From Thozetella sp. PMI_491 (Eukaryota; Ascomycota; Sordariomycetes; Chaetosphaeriales; Chaetosphaeriaceae), in contig MU270017.1 of the NCBI GenBank assembly GCA_021432635.1, positions 682,001 through 746,000 of the forward strand: DNA of 64,000 nt. Reading direction: 5' to 3'. Below are positions 35,520 through 46,668 of this stretch, piece after piece. Below the pieces are notes generated by a model. It worked only from the letters and a program-made list of their open reading frames with translations, did not search any database and had not been told where the DNA came from. Position numbers and translations under genes: made by a program. How positions within the stretch are numbered: position 1 is the first letter of the stretch; the number at the start of each line of letters is the position of its first letter.

Positions 35520-37105
35520 CTACTCTCGCGACACCGACACTGCTCGGCTTACCACAATCGCCTGATTTCCGAATCGCTGCGAGTCATAGAGAATCTGTTC
35601 CTGGCTCCCGCTCTCGCTTCCTTCCATGCTCGACTTCGTCTCAGCTGTCCTGGCCCTGCGGCCGCTGCCACCGCCCGTATGTGTCGATGCAAAGTAGGAG
35701 CCGTAGGCATCATCGGTTGTGCCGTTTGGGCTTAGCTCGTACGAAGGCTGGAAGTTGCTGGGCCTGAACCCCTTTCCCCCGAGATGGAACGACCCGGGGT
35801 GGTTCTGCCGGCTCGCCGTATTGTGGGAGTGCTCGCTGTCGGAACCGAGCTTGAGGATGCGTCGGAAGAGTGGCCGGAGGGTCGAGATATTGCCGACGAT
35901 GAGGCCGACTCCATTCTCGGCGTAGCCCCAGATCACGATGTTTGCGAGTCCGACTGGATAGGAGAGACGCGGTTAGCAGCCACCGGGGGCAGATAAAGAG
36001 AATACCAGATCATACAGAGGTAGTCATTGCTGTTTGTCAAGTTGACGGTATACTTGAGCCGAATGCATGCCGAGAGGGAGGCGAGGATTCCCAGGCCGAG
36101 GATGAATGCTACCGTCACCTTCGTATTCATGTTCATCTGGACGGTGCGAAGCAGAGGAATTGGCCTGTAACAGTGCGTCCTTAGCAATTATATTCCTAAT
36201 GCAACAGCTCCTATGATAGTTGGCAACACTCACATCAAAGCTGTAAACCAGTCCGTCGTAATATTCTTCGAGCGCTTTAGTCAGAATTTACCCTTAATCG
36301 AGGAATGGGCTGGGGATTTAGGACGGTCTCCGAGGAGAAGTTCGGTGATATTCGGACTGCTAAAGCTAGAAGATAGAGGGGAGACTCACGACTGCTGTGG
36401 TTGCATAGTAGATGTCCGCCAGATACTGGGACGGCTGGCAGGAGCCGCCTTTCTCTAGGAGACTCGTATCCCATGCAGTCCTATTAATAGCTGTTAGATA
36501 CTCTAGAGCATCGTGTCAAGTAAGGGTCAGACATACGCGACAGGACTGCACTGGAAGATGATATAAAAGGCCGCGATCAGATTCATGGTGGTGAAGAGCC
36601 CCATGACGACATATTGGCTCCAGACATAAGCCTTCCGACCTTGTGCAATGCGGACGAGCATCAAAGAGATGCTCAGTTTGATGGGAATAATCGTCACACA
36701 GTAGAAGACCTCGAAGAGGAAAAACCACTGCAAAGATTCTTTAGCTGTTGCTTCAAGACAGGGGGTGGAAGCCAGGTCGCCATACAAACAAGCCTCGAGT
36801 AGTATACTGCTCGTTTTCCGGCTCCTCGAAGCGGAAGGCATGGATTCCAACACCGTTGAAAGAGGCTCCCAGGCAGGCAATAGAGAGAACCGTGAAAGGA
36901 AGCTGAGCACTCGTTAGTCTGGAATGTGCGAAGGAGAGGCACGTGGTTCCGGTACCGTTGCCGCTGTCATGAATGAGTCCTCCAAGCCCCAAGCACCCCT
37001 AGTTATCCGCGTATATGCTCGGAGAGCATAGGTCAGGTAGCCGAGGATGGAGAGCGCAATAACTGCGCCCGCCACATGTGGTGCGTCGTCCTCAAAGATA
37101 GCCAT
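35520..37105 (-). CDS. PTH11-like rhodopsin-fold membrane protein without CFEM domain
   Basis: Seven exons on the minus strand: 37105-36956, 36902-36786, 36727-36537, 36480-36390, 36265-36234, 36164-36016 and 35953-35520. They total 1,164 nt, or 387 aa, all in phase. Seven hydrophobic helices can be counted, beginning VAGAVIALSILGYLTYALRAY and including WFFLFEVFYCVTIIPIKLSI, NLIAAFYIIFQCSP, DWFTALMPIPLL and VAFILGLGILASLSACIRL. The characteristic extracellular Cys (GGSCQPSQY) is present. A Ser/Thr-rich cytosolic tail of ~110 residues follows. The fold matches the fungal rhodopsin-like (SAT4/PTH11-type) family of putative GPCRs, but there is no N-terminal CFEM domain or signal peptide. The ligand is unknown. 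Confidence 0.83.
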
Positions 37106-38701
37106 TTTCACCGACACACAGGCACGCAGACGGCGAAGGGAAAGAGGAAACGAGGAACGAAACCTGTGGTTGCCTAAAGACTCATTTCTACGCTCCGGAC
37201 AACGAGGGCACACGACCACTCGTTGGCCTGGGAGAAGACCTGCTGGAAGTTGATCAACATTGCCCTAACGTCTCCAGTACATCTCCACAAGCCTTCAGAA
37301 AAGGGACTTTGGCCTAGCGAAACCAGCCAAACCTCGCCAGTCACCTCGACCACTCCACCTGGCCCGCGTCAGCGAGCGAACGAGGTGTGCAGCTCTGCGT
37401 GCGATCTGACACATACAAGGTGGACCGCTGCCCCTGAGATGACGGTATTTCTACGTGGCTATGCCGTGCCGGGAAGGGAAACCGGAGCCGGCTCCCGAGG
37501 CTGCTGGGGGGGCACCCGGCAACATGGATGAACCCGGCGATGCGGTGGAGGGTTCGTTCCGGGGACTGGGGGGGTAGGGAGGGCCGAATACCGGCGCGTC
37601 ATTTATGATTGGAGGTTGTCATTCTCTAGACCAGGTACAATCTAGCTTGGCAGTTATTACTCCTCCGTACAGCGAGGTGTGGTAAGCTAAGCTTGCCCAG
37701 GTTCGCAGCCTTTGGCGCAGATCGCAACTTGATATGCCAACTTATCGCCGAAGCCGTTAAAGAACCCCCGCAACGACAGACCTTGGACCGGCAGGAAATT
37801 CCCGAGTCACGCTTACTTTCTCTTGCTTCTCGCATATGTAACTACGACCAGGCCCCTGGGCACGCAGGTTGTTCCCGATTCCCCGGCGGGGAGACTTCCA
37901 CTTGGTTGCTGGACGTCGCTAAAAATTTGTAGCTCGTGGTCCCACCTGAAAGCTGGGGAGACCTAGTCGCCATCGGCACCCGCACCCGAAAGGGGCGCCA
38001 CCCACCTCAAATTTCACCCCGACGTTCTTCTCCACCTCCTTAATAATATGTACCTCAGCACTGAGCCCGGGCCTTGGGCAACAGAACAGAGGGTCTGGCT
38101 CGATTGGAGCAGGGAGGCAGACTTTTTATCGAGAAGAATACTATGTACTCTTCTCCCTGTCCCTGGATTACCATCGCCGAGAGGTAGAGTGGGCATCTGC
38201 CAAGACTCTCTTTACAAGAATCTCGAGCCTCGGGGCAGCCGATAAGTGCTTTCGAAGATTCCAGAGCTTGTGGGTTCTGTTCTTGCCGATGCCGATGCTG
38301 GGCTTAGTATTCGTATTTTAGAGCAAGATTTTGATGCCGTGTTCCCGTACTTAGATCATGCCATCGTGGGGCATTTTCTTTTCGCCCTTGCTGACTTCTG
38401 ATATCAAAACCAGGCCTACGTGTCTTCATGACATGTATGCCGTCGTTCGGTTTTTTTTTTACCCAGCCAACGAAGTTGCGCAGGAGCTCGTAAGAGATAT
38501 TTCTCGGAACTGCCGCTGCCTGCCCTTCATCACTCTGCTTTCGCAATGTTGAGCCAAACACTGCCAGCACATTTGTAACCCACAAGGGGTGGCGTGCATG
38601 TCAGCGTGGCATCCATGTCGAGATCCGGTGTTCCAGCAGGGTTGGACGCGACAAGACTCCCGCCGGTCAATTCTTGGGCGTGCATAGGCGATGTCGATCA
38701 C
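37106..38701. other. Gene-free region
   Basis: About 1.6 kb without a supported gene. Only chance frames of 60-100 codons are present. A run of ten or more T lies at about 38450. I see no repeat, RNA gene or transposon end. Confidence 0.5.
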
Positions 38702-40848
38702 TCAGTCGGCAGCATCTCCCACGCTTTTCAGCGCCACATCGAGCCATCGGAGGCGGGTCTGGTAGCACGCTGAACGCTCCGCAACCTCGGTCCAGATCTC
38801 AAGGCAGTATCTCAGCGTTTCGATGATGGTCTTGCGCGGCGGGATGGTGAACGAGCCGGGCTCCTCGTCGATCCCCGGCCCAAAGCGCGAGTCCGGCCGG
38901 AGCAGGTGCACGCAGGCCGTCAGGCTGGCGGCGTAGAAGTCCATGACGAACATGCCGGCGACGGCCGAGGCGTCCACCACGCTCACGCCCGGTGCTTCGG
39001 CCTTGCGCTTGCGGTTGGGCGCTTTAACGTCATCCCCAGGCTGAGGCTTAGAGAGGGCGGCAGGGAGCGTCTCCTCGCACAAGGCGCGGTGGTGCACGAG
39101 CAGCGCCAGACTGCCCTCGAGCGACGCCCAGTACGAGACGGGATACTTGTGCAGCGCGTCTGGGTGCGCGGCGTAGCGGCGGTGCAGTGCGAGCAGGGTG
39201 CGGCGGAAGTAGATGTCCAGGGCCATGTGCGGCAGCTCTGGGCACTTGAGTGCGTTGGCATGCTGCATCTGCGCGCGGATGCGGGCGTTGTAGGCCAAGA
39301 CCTCCTCGTACGTCATCTTGACGGCCCCGGGACTGTTGAGCTTGTGGACGATCTCCAGCACGACCGGGAGGGAGTGCTGGATGAGGATCTGCGGCGACGC
39401 CTCGGTGACTTCAAACATGCGCGGCACGATGGGCCCGGGGTTGGTGGGACTGAGATCTTCGTCGTTGACGTTCGCGGGGCACTGGGCTGTGAAGTCCTCG
39501 ACCCGGATTTGCGGCGGCATCCCGCTAGCCATGGACAGCTGGATGTCGAGATACACGATGGTGGTCCATAGCCGGCGGCGCATCTCCTTCTCGAAAGGGG
39601 GATGGCCGCCGTCGTCCCGGTGGTAGCCCCTGAGGATGGCGAGCCGGACGATCATGCCGACCAGGGGCCACGAAGAGTCGTTGTCCCAGCACGCCGTCGC
39701 CGCCACGAGCCGTGCCGTGACCATGAGGCACATGGCGCGTAGGGCAGCGATGTTCGGACGGAAGAGGTACGGTGTGCTGGCCAGGCAGCTAGCGGCTGTC
39801 TCGAAGAGCTCCCGCGCCCGGCTCTCACGAAGCTCCTTGGACTCGCTCCGAGAAGCTAGGTAGCCCAGACCGAGGATCATGCAGAACTGTGAGAGCCATG
39901 ACATGTCAACAGTCGCCGGGCTGTCGAAATACGCCGCGACCTCGTTCCGCAGGCTCGGGCCGTGGACCACGCGCGTCACCTGCTCGTATATCCCCAGGTA
40001 TGATTCGACGAGGCGGTCGACGACCGGCCGCGTCGGGATTACGATGAGCAGCGACTCCTTGGAGACCGTGGGAGCACTGTAGAAGGGGAAATGGGTCGAC
40101 AATACAGGCCGCAGGGCAGATTTATGGCTACTACACTCCCCGTGGGCGATCGCCCGTGGTACGAACGGCCGGGGGCACAGTGTGGACAGCTAGCACAGGG
40201 TTCAGAGAAAGGCTCTTCTCGGTGGTTCAGGGTGGACAACAAGGTGCGTACCTGGGCAAGCAGCATCCTCCAGTGGCTATCCCCGCGACGCACCGACTCC
40301 CACGCGTCGTACACGCCTCTAGTCGTCTTCTCGCCGACGGAGGCGAAGGGCGCAGCCGGCGACTGCAGGAGGCTCTCGTCCCGCTTAAGGGGCTTCTTGT
40401 GCGTGTAGGTGCACTCGCCATCGAGGTTGCCCCGGACGCAGCGGCCACAAGGCAGCGCCTTGTCACACTTGACCTTGAGGCGGTGGCAGCGCACGCACGA
40501 GAGGCACAATCGCATGCGCTTCTTCTTGGCAGCGGCGCGGCTGCGCGGCGTGGAAGGCGACTCAGGCTCGGCCTTGAGCTCGCCGGGCTCGTCCGCGTCG
40601 CTCATATCCAGGTCCGGGTCCGTACCGGCCGGGGTGCTGGGCTTGGTGTCCCACCCGGCCGGGGACGCCTGCGCCGAGTCGAGGTCCGCGTTCACCGTGA
40701 CGGGGGTTGATGCGTCGGTCCCAGGTGAAGCTGCATCGGCCCCACTCCTCCCGCCGGCGCAACGGAGGCATCGAGGCGGAACGCCGCCGCCGTCCCGTCT
40801 CAGGTCCCTACAGTGATCGCATGCCGTTTTTTCTATTGAACTGGCCAT
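38702..40848 (-). CDS. Zn(II)2Cys6 transcription factor with an extra N-terminal Cys cluster
   Basis: Exon 1 is 40848-40252 and exon 2 probably 40057-38702, with a 194-nt intron whose AAG acceptor was chosen for phase, giving 650 aa. The Zn2Cys6 cluster near residue 120 is complete: C-x2-C-x6-C-x5-C-x2-C-x8-C (CVRCHRLKVKC...CGRC). At the extreme N-terminus sits a second Cys array, C-x2-C-x13-C-x2-C (ACDHCRD...PRCLRC), which could bind another zinc. The fungal_trans region is clear (RLVESYLGIYEQVTRVVHGPS, RRRLWTTIVYLDIQLSMASGMPP). It is divergent from the NmrA-like gene at 41219, with 370 bp between the start codons. The exact acceptor is the least certain part of the model. Confidence 0.82.
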
Positions 40849-41218
40849 GATGACGTACGTACCGGGCGCTGAATGCACAGAGGGCGGGCAGGCTTCGAGA
40901 GGAGCGACCGGAGTTGGGCCCTTTTAAAAAAGCGCAAACCCCGACCTCTTAGGGCGCCCCAGTCGGCGTTGATCGGCCGTGAGGGGAAAGGTGCACGGGA
41001 TTTGAAAGAACAAGCCGTGCCCGAACTTCGCTAAATGCACTAAAAGCCGACTAACGCCGGCGGGAGCCCAAGAAAATGGCGCCCAGACTATCGTGAATGG
41101 TCATTTAATAGTCTCGTCATCGTCCCCCAATTGCAGAGCTTGTTGAGCGCAGGCGGCCCGGCATCGCGAAACGCACAGCAGCAGTACCACACGTCAGCAA
41201 CCGCCAAGACATAGGACC
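40849..41218. promoter_or_regulatory. Shared divergent promoter, regulator / NmrA-like gene
   Basis: A 370-bp interval lies between the start codons of the minus-strand Zn2Cys6 regulator and the plus-strand NmrA-like gene. It is GC-rich, with CGG/CCG triplets (for example gtcggcgttgatcggccg near 40962), the half-site type recognised by Zn2Cys6 proteins. Regulation of the pair from this interval is inference. Confidence 0.45.
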
Positions 41219-42142
41219 ATGAAGCTCATCGTGACGGGTGCGACCGGCTACGTGGGCTCCGAGGTCGTCCGCCAGAGCCTGCAGAGAGCCGACATCACGT
41301 CGGTCGTTGCCGTCGCCCGCAAAAAGGTGACGGCGCCCAGCGACGCCGGCGAGAATGCATCCAAGCTCAAGAGCGTCGTTATCAAGGACTATGCGGAGTA
41401 TCCCGATGAGGTAAAGCGGGAGTTCGCGGGTGCAAATGCATGCATATGGTGCGTCGCCCTCTCTCCGGCTTTGCTGCGGTCGGCATCCCGTCTGCCGGCT
41501 GCCGTCGCACCGGGGCCCACGCCGTGTGGGTGGGGGATATTGGCAGTGCAACCAACGCGTCTCCGGGCTAACCACTGATTGCTCCACGCTAGGACCGTCG
41601 CCATCACCCCGGCCAGGTCTAGAACCTACGCCTGGGACGTGGTGAAGCACGTCTGCCAAACCTCCACGCTTGTGGGGCTGAAGGCCATGTACGAAGCCAG
41701 GCCCGCCAAGCCCTTCCGGTTCCTGTACATGAGCGGCTTCAACACCGAGAGAGACCAGACCAAGACGCCCAGCATGATGCCTCAGTATTCTCTCATGCGG
41801 GTATGCCTACGCTGCCGACTGGCCGTTTGTCTCGATGACTATTAACTGACGACGAAACTTTGTGCATAGGGCGAGACCGAGAACCAGGTGCTTGCGTTCG
41901 CAGCAGAGCACGCAGGAGAGGTTGAGGCATCCGTTGCCAAGTGCGGCCTCATCAGTGGCAACAGCATGCTGCGCACCATGATGGCCAGCGCTGCCAGGGC
42001 GTTGACCTCGACGCCGACACTCACGGTCCAGGACCTATCGGCCGCCATGATTGACCAGGCGCTCAAGGGGTTCGAAAAAGAGGAGATGTCGAGCGAGGAC
42101 TTGACACGGATCGGCAAGGAGATGTTGGCCAAGCAGAAGTAG
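41219..42142 (+). CDS. NmrA-like / atypical SDR NAD(P)-binding protein
   Basis: Three exons, 41219-41448, 41593-41800 and 41870-42142, total 711 nt or 236 aa. The N-terminus has the nucleotide-binding turn GATGYVGSEV. ACIWTVAITPAR and FRFLYMSGFNTERDQ correspond to the later strands of a Rossmann fold seen in small fungal NAD-dependent epimerase/NmrA-type proteins. Tyr/Lys catalytic residues of classical SDRs are not obvious. It may thus be a reductase of unknown substrate or a redox-sensing protein. Start-to-start proximity to a Zn2Cys6 gene suggests coregulation, and a UNC93-like transporter lies downstream in convergent orientation. Confidence 0.82.
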
Positions 42143-42318
42143 CACTGCATGGCCAAATACACTTGGTATTTCCACGGTCGTGTGTCATTATAGTGTATCA
42201 TTTAGTAATAACCCGCCCCCTTGCCCGGAGTGCCTCATAACAGGCCCTTAACGGTGAGGGGAGCGGGACTCTGGGTATCTAGGAATATCTAAGCGTCTGA
42301 AGCCTGGGCGTGCACTCC

Positions 42319-44176
42319 TTAAGCTGACTCGTCCTCGCTGGTCTTCACCGGGGCTTTCTCCTCGTACACCACAGGGGCAGCGGTTTCCTCGGCCTTGACC
42401 TCCTCGACAACGAGAGTGTTCTCGACGTCATAGTTGGTCTCACGGGTGTACCAGAGGACCCATCCGCAAAGCGGCAGGGCGACGACCAAAAGGAGCCACG
42501 AGATGAGGTGCTCGCCGAGGAAAGGGGTCTTGTCGCGAGTTAGCAGGGTGAGCGTCACAAAGAGCTGGCCGGGAACCTGGGAAGCTTACCACCACGGCAT
42601 CCATACCAAAGGACACAGCCGAACCAGCACTCTGGACCCCTTTATAGTAACCTGCCATACGGGCAAGCTTGAAAGGGTCGTTCGACATGGTCGACATGGT
42701 GTAGTAGGCGAGGCCCTGGAAGGTGGCATCGGCGATGTAGTCTTGAAAAGTCAAGTTAGCACACCATGGTCCTAACACCAACATAATTCGAGATACTCAC
42801 AAGCCATAAGAAGGATGATGGGGCCAGTGGCCGATCCGACGGTCCAGTCCCAGGGAATCGCAGCACCCTTGAAAATCATGCCCTTGGCGACGGTCTCGCG
42901 GGTGAACTGCACCTGGAAGCCTAGACCCGCGCCGTAAACGAGAGCGGTGAACAGGAAAACGAAGGCGGTGGCAGCGAGAGCGCGATTCCGGCGACCCGTG
43001 GGAAGCCAGTCAGTGAAGAGGCCGATGACGATGGAGCCAATGATGGAGCCGAGACCGGTGAGCAGAGCAACTAGGGCACGTGTGCGGCCGTTGAAGAGAG
43101 CGGCATTCAGGGCACCCTGGTAGGCATAGACTAGCCGCCGGTATTAGCAAACAGCGCCCCCAAGCGACGAGTAACGGAGTTCGCTTACAATAGTTGGAGC
43201 CGAAGAACATGGGGAAGAGGGCAATCATCCGCCAATCCTTGAAGAGCTTGACAAGCTCCTTGAACTCCTCCCTGGGCGAGATGGCGTCCTCCATCAGAGG
43301 GACGGTGCCGTCACCACGGACGACCAAGTCTGCAAAATCATCAGTCCCTGCTGGGCGCCCGGCGGATTCTAGGGGGGTATTGCTTACGAGGGGGCAGAAG
43401 CAGCCAAGAGCTCAAAATAGCAGTGAGCATGATGATCATGAAGGCGAGGTAGACGCCGGTGGACACCTCGGGCAAGTCGGAGTGGGCCTCAATGCCGAGG
43501 GCAATAGCGGAGCCGGTCAGAGTACCCAGCTGGAAGATGGACCAGAAGAGGGTGAACGAGCGACCTTTGTCCTTCTCGAGGGGGTACGACATCATGATGG
43601 CACCCTGGGCAGCCCAGAGAAGCGAGGCAGCTAGGCAGGCAGCGTTAGCGGGGGACCCAGGGCTGTAGGCGACTGGCAGCATGCGGTTTGTTACTTACTG
43701 ACACCGAGGAGGGCACCGGCGAGAATGAGGAACCAACGGGTGCCATGCACCTGGAAGGCCCAGAGTGAGCCGACGTAGAGCGAGTAACCAGTGGTGCCGA
43801 TGGAGAAGGTCATGCGGGGTCCCAGGATGTTGTTGATACTCCCGGCAAAGAAGCCCATGATGGCGAACACGCCGTACAGGACACTGTTAGCAATGTCGCT
43901 GAGCTGGACATCTTGCAAACCACTGCGCGATCTCGTCAGTGTCTATCCCCGCTCCACTGGGCAGGTCAACCTACCCAGCACCCAAGCCGCCGACGGCACT
44001 GAACATGCCGACTGAGCAGAAGGTGGCAAAGCCCAGAATCGCGACCTGGCTCCATGGCGAATTGTCTGGAATGTCGGGATCAGCGAAAGGGCCCCGAGGA
44101 CTAAGGCGGGGAACGCGACGCAGGAAGAACACATACACTTGACGCCCGCGACCTCGACGGCGGCGAGATTGACCAT
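42319..44176 (-). CDS. UNC93-like MFS membrane protein
   Basis: Eight exons on the minus strand: 44176-44137, 44065-43975, 43922-43699, 43630-43388, 43329-43189, 43130-42801, 42741-42590 and 42528-42319. They sum to 1,431 nt, or 476 aa. Typical pieces are KYNSPWSQVAILGFATFCSVGMF, GLGAGG, ASLLWAAQGAIMMSYP, FFGSNYFYAYQGALNAA, TRALVALLTGLGSI, YYKGVQSAGSAVSFGMDAVV and TPFLGEHLISWLLL. This matches the fungal UNC93/DUF895 group of 10-12-helix MFS-like proteins. The substrate is unknown. The C-terminal tail is acidic (VVEEVKAEETAAP). The last intron was placed because only it restores the conserved DAV-TPFL join. Confidence 0.86.
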
Positions 44177-46033
44177 CTTGGCAGTGCTGTCAGTCCCGAC
44201 AGAGTGGATCGACAGGTATATGGGGAAGGGAGTGAAAGTCTCGATAGCCCCGGGGGAAGAATGCGGGAGCAGACGCCAGAGCTGGGCAGGAAGATTTCTT
44301 GCTCGCTTGTTCAAAGGTCCCACGAACGAGAGGTCTGCACTTAGGCGGGGACCAGCACAATATGAAGGCGGGACATGCGACTCTCGAGCGCCCAGGTTAT
44401 CGGGAAGCCGTTGCCTGCCCCCCTGCCCACTCGGCAAGTGGAATGGAACGGCCAAAAGTCAAGGTTACCTATGCCATCCCCGTACCTTATCGAGGGGTCT
44501 CCACAGAGGGCTTCTTCCGGGGGGCGGTTGCCCTTTGGGCGTCGTCACTGGCACCAAGAGTCTAATAAAAATGGGGGGAAGGACCGAATGCCTACGAGGG
44601 GACCAGCTAGCCTAGGCCATTCTTATCTCGCGGTTCGACGCCGTTGCCGTGCGGCCTGCAGATCCCTTTGTCTCCCAGCGTGTGCTCATGCGGTTGCTCC
44701 ACTGGAATACTGGTTCAACGCAGCTTCGGGCCCCGCGACCGCCTTCGTATCGACGTCCCGGTCCAGACATCGTTCGCTTTCCTGGCCTCTATTGGTCTTT
44801 GTGTCTTACCTATGTCTTGTTTTGGGCCTTTTGTCTTGGCCTCCCCGCCCGTGTGGAGGCTGCAACACTTTCCCTTGTAAACGATTAGCATGTTTTGCTG
44901 CCTTTTTTTTCTCTCTTGGTGCCATGGGCCTCCCAAAATTCTTGCCAACTAGCGTTCTCCAAATTGCCCTCTTGCATCCTCGTGGGATTCTATTCTGCCG
45001 AGCACCCCCAGGTTTCCATCTGGCGCGGCACCAGATTCGGCCTAGTCGCCGCGGCCTAGGGGATCGAAGGAGATCCGATGGCTGACGGCGCGCCGAAGAG
45101 GGCAGGTGAGGCGGCTACGGGGCGGTGGATGGAACCAGCCGAGAGCTGGAGGACGATACGTATCCTCGTCCCCTTAGCCTGCGCTACTACCACCAATGCA
45201 GCCTCGTGTACTCCGTAAATTCCTTTTGCAAGAGAATCCCTCGCCCCTCACCTTCGGCCCTGGCAGGCATCAGAACCATCCCATTGCCGTGAATCCCAGC
45301 GGGTATCCGTGCTAGATACGTAGGTAGGTAGTGAGCATTTACCTAACAGTATCGCCTGTGATAGGTGCCCAGAATTCTCCCCAGAGAAAGGCCCCGGCGC
45401 TCAGAGCTAGGGCTATAGAGTGTAGGGAGCATGGATTCTAACGGGCGGGCAACCTAGGGCCACCGATTTCAAGCTATTTCCCCTTCCGTTCCCGGCGCAA
45501 TGCTACCAAGGGCACCTGCTGTTGACATAAGGTGAAGCAAGGCGAAACCGCCGCATTGTGGCGTTCTTCCCGTGCCACCCACCAGTGGAAGCCCTGGCTA
45601 GCGCTTCGTTCTCGACGCTGCCCGCCGGGCGCCGGTCACCCATAGCCGAAGATAGGGAAGATGCAGGTTGGCTCGTCCCCATTCGACAGGCCCCTCGGTT
45701 CAGGCGCAACCACCCGCTACGGGTTGAGGGGCAGAAGCAACGTCGCTACCAACAAATCGGGGCGCCTTGGCGCCGCTGTCATCGCTTGTCCATCAGCGCG
45801 ACACCAACACCGTCAGCATCACATGGTACCAGCCATTTAGGTTTCTAGTGTATCTCAGCATGCTCAGCTCCCTTTCTATCGTGTCTCCGGAGATTCTTGC
45901 GCAATTGACTACAGGCCCACCCACCAGCGGTGACGGAAGGAATGGAGGGGGTGGGTCACGTAGCAATGCTATCACCCTGGAACACAGCCGAATACGCTCC
46001 AGAGACGCCCTAAAAGACTAGACTACATATCAA

Positions 46034-46127
46034 GGGGGTCCCATATATCGACCGGTCCGGTCGATTTATTATTTTACCGGTCCGGTCGATTTTACGTAAG
46101 CGTGGACCCTAACCCTGGGATCCCCCA
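46034..46127. repeat. Compact inverted/direct repeat module (MITE-like)
   Basis: tcgaccgg and ccggtcga face each other across one base at 46048-46064. The unit accggtccggtcgattt occurs twice, at 46051 and 46076. The whole is bounded by gggggtccc at the left and gggatccccc at the right, which are imperfect inverted ends. It ends directly before the N gap. A miniature transposable element or the edge of a collapsed repeat would fit. Confidence 0.55.
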
Positions 46128-46129
46128 TA

Positions 46130-46139
46130 NNNNNNNNNN
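46130..46139. other. Assembly gap (10 N)
   Basis: Ten unresolved bases lie directly beside the repeat module. Ten N is a placeholder length in many assemblies, so the true missing length is unknown. Confidence 0.98.
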
Positions 46140-46637
46140 TGGATGTTGTAAGGTGGAAATTTAGCTGCAAAAGCGGCCAGGAAAACACTGGCTGGATGTG
46201 GCTAGCGCCAGTGGGGCAATCTTGGCAGTACATCCAGCTATATTCATATTTATGACACCCCACTGTAGCTGCTGGCACAACTGGCCAAGCCCAAACGGAG
46301 CAAAGACAGCGAGTGGACGGATGAGGATACGAATGACTTTCGCCCGTGCCTAGCGCTACGCCCGGGGAGGGAGGGGCGACCAGATGACGAATGCCACCGA
46401 GCTTCGAGCGAGATAAAGAGAGAGAGGAGCGTGTGTCGGGGCATGCGGGCTAAAATACAGACTAGCAGAGTCAGAGTTTGGTCGGGGCTCAGCCAGCTGT
46501 CCGTCCGGATAAGGGCGGTATGCGGTGTGGTTCTAGGGTGACGAAAAGGAAAGGGAAACAAAACGAGATGGAAAAAATAATAATGGCGGTTGTTACGGGT
46601 ACATGCACCAGGCGTATTCGCATGCTTTCTTCACCCC

Positions 46638-46668
46638 ACTCTCTCTCTCTCTCTCTCTTTTTCTCTCT
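46638..46668. repeat. CT/TC microsatellite
   Basis: An uninterrupted tract of about ten CT dinucleotides lies within a pyrimidine-rich stretch. It creates apparent RERERE/SLSLSL peptides in other frames, which are not genes. Confidence 0.85.

Noticed and set aside
41117-41659. 180-codon minus-strand frame over the second NmrA-like gene
   Set aside because: It is antisense to well-supported exons, and its peptide has no family features.
44375-45085. 236-codon plus-strand frame
   Set aside because: Composition is biased, and there are no domain, start context or splice signals. It is probably chance in GC-rich spacer.
46106-46116. Telomere-like ccctaaccctg beside the gap
   Set aside because: Only about one and a half repeat units are present, inside a repeat module with genes on both sides, so this is not a telomere.
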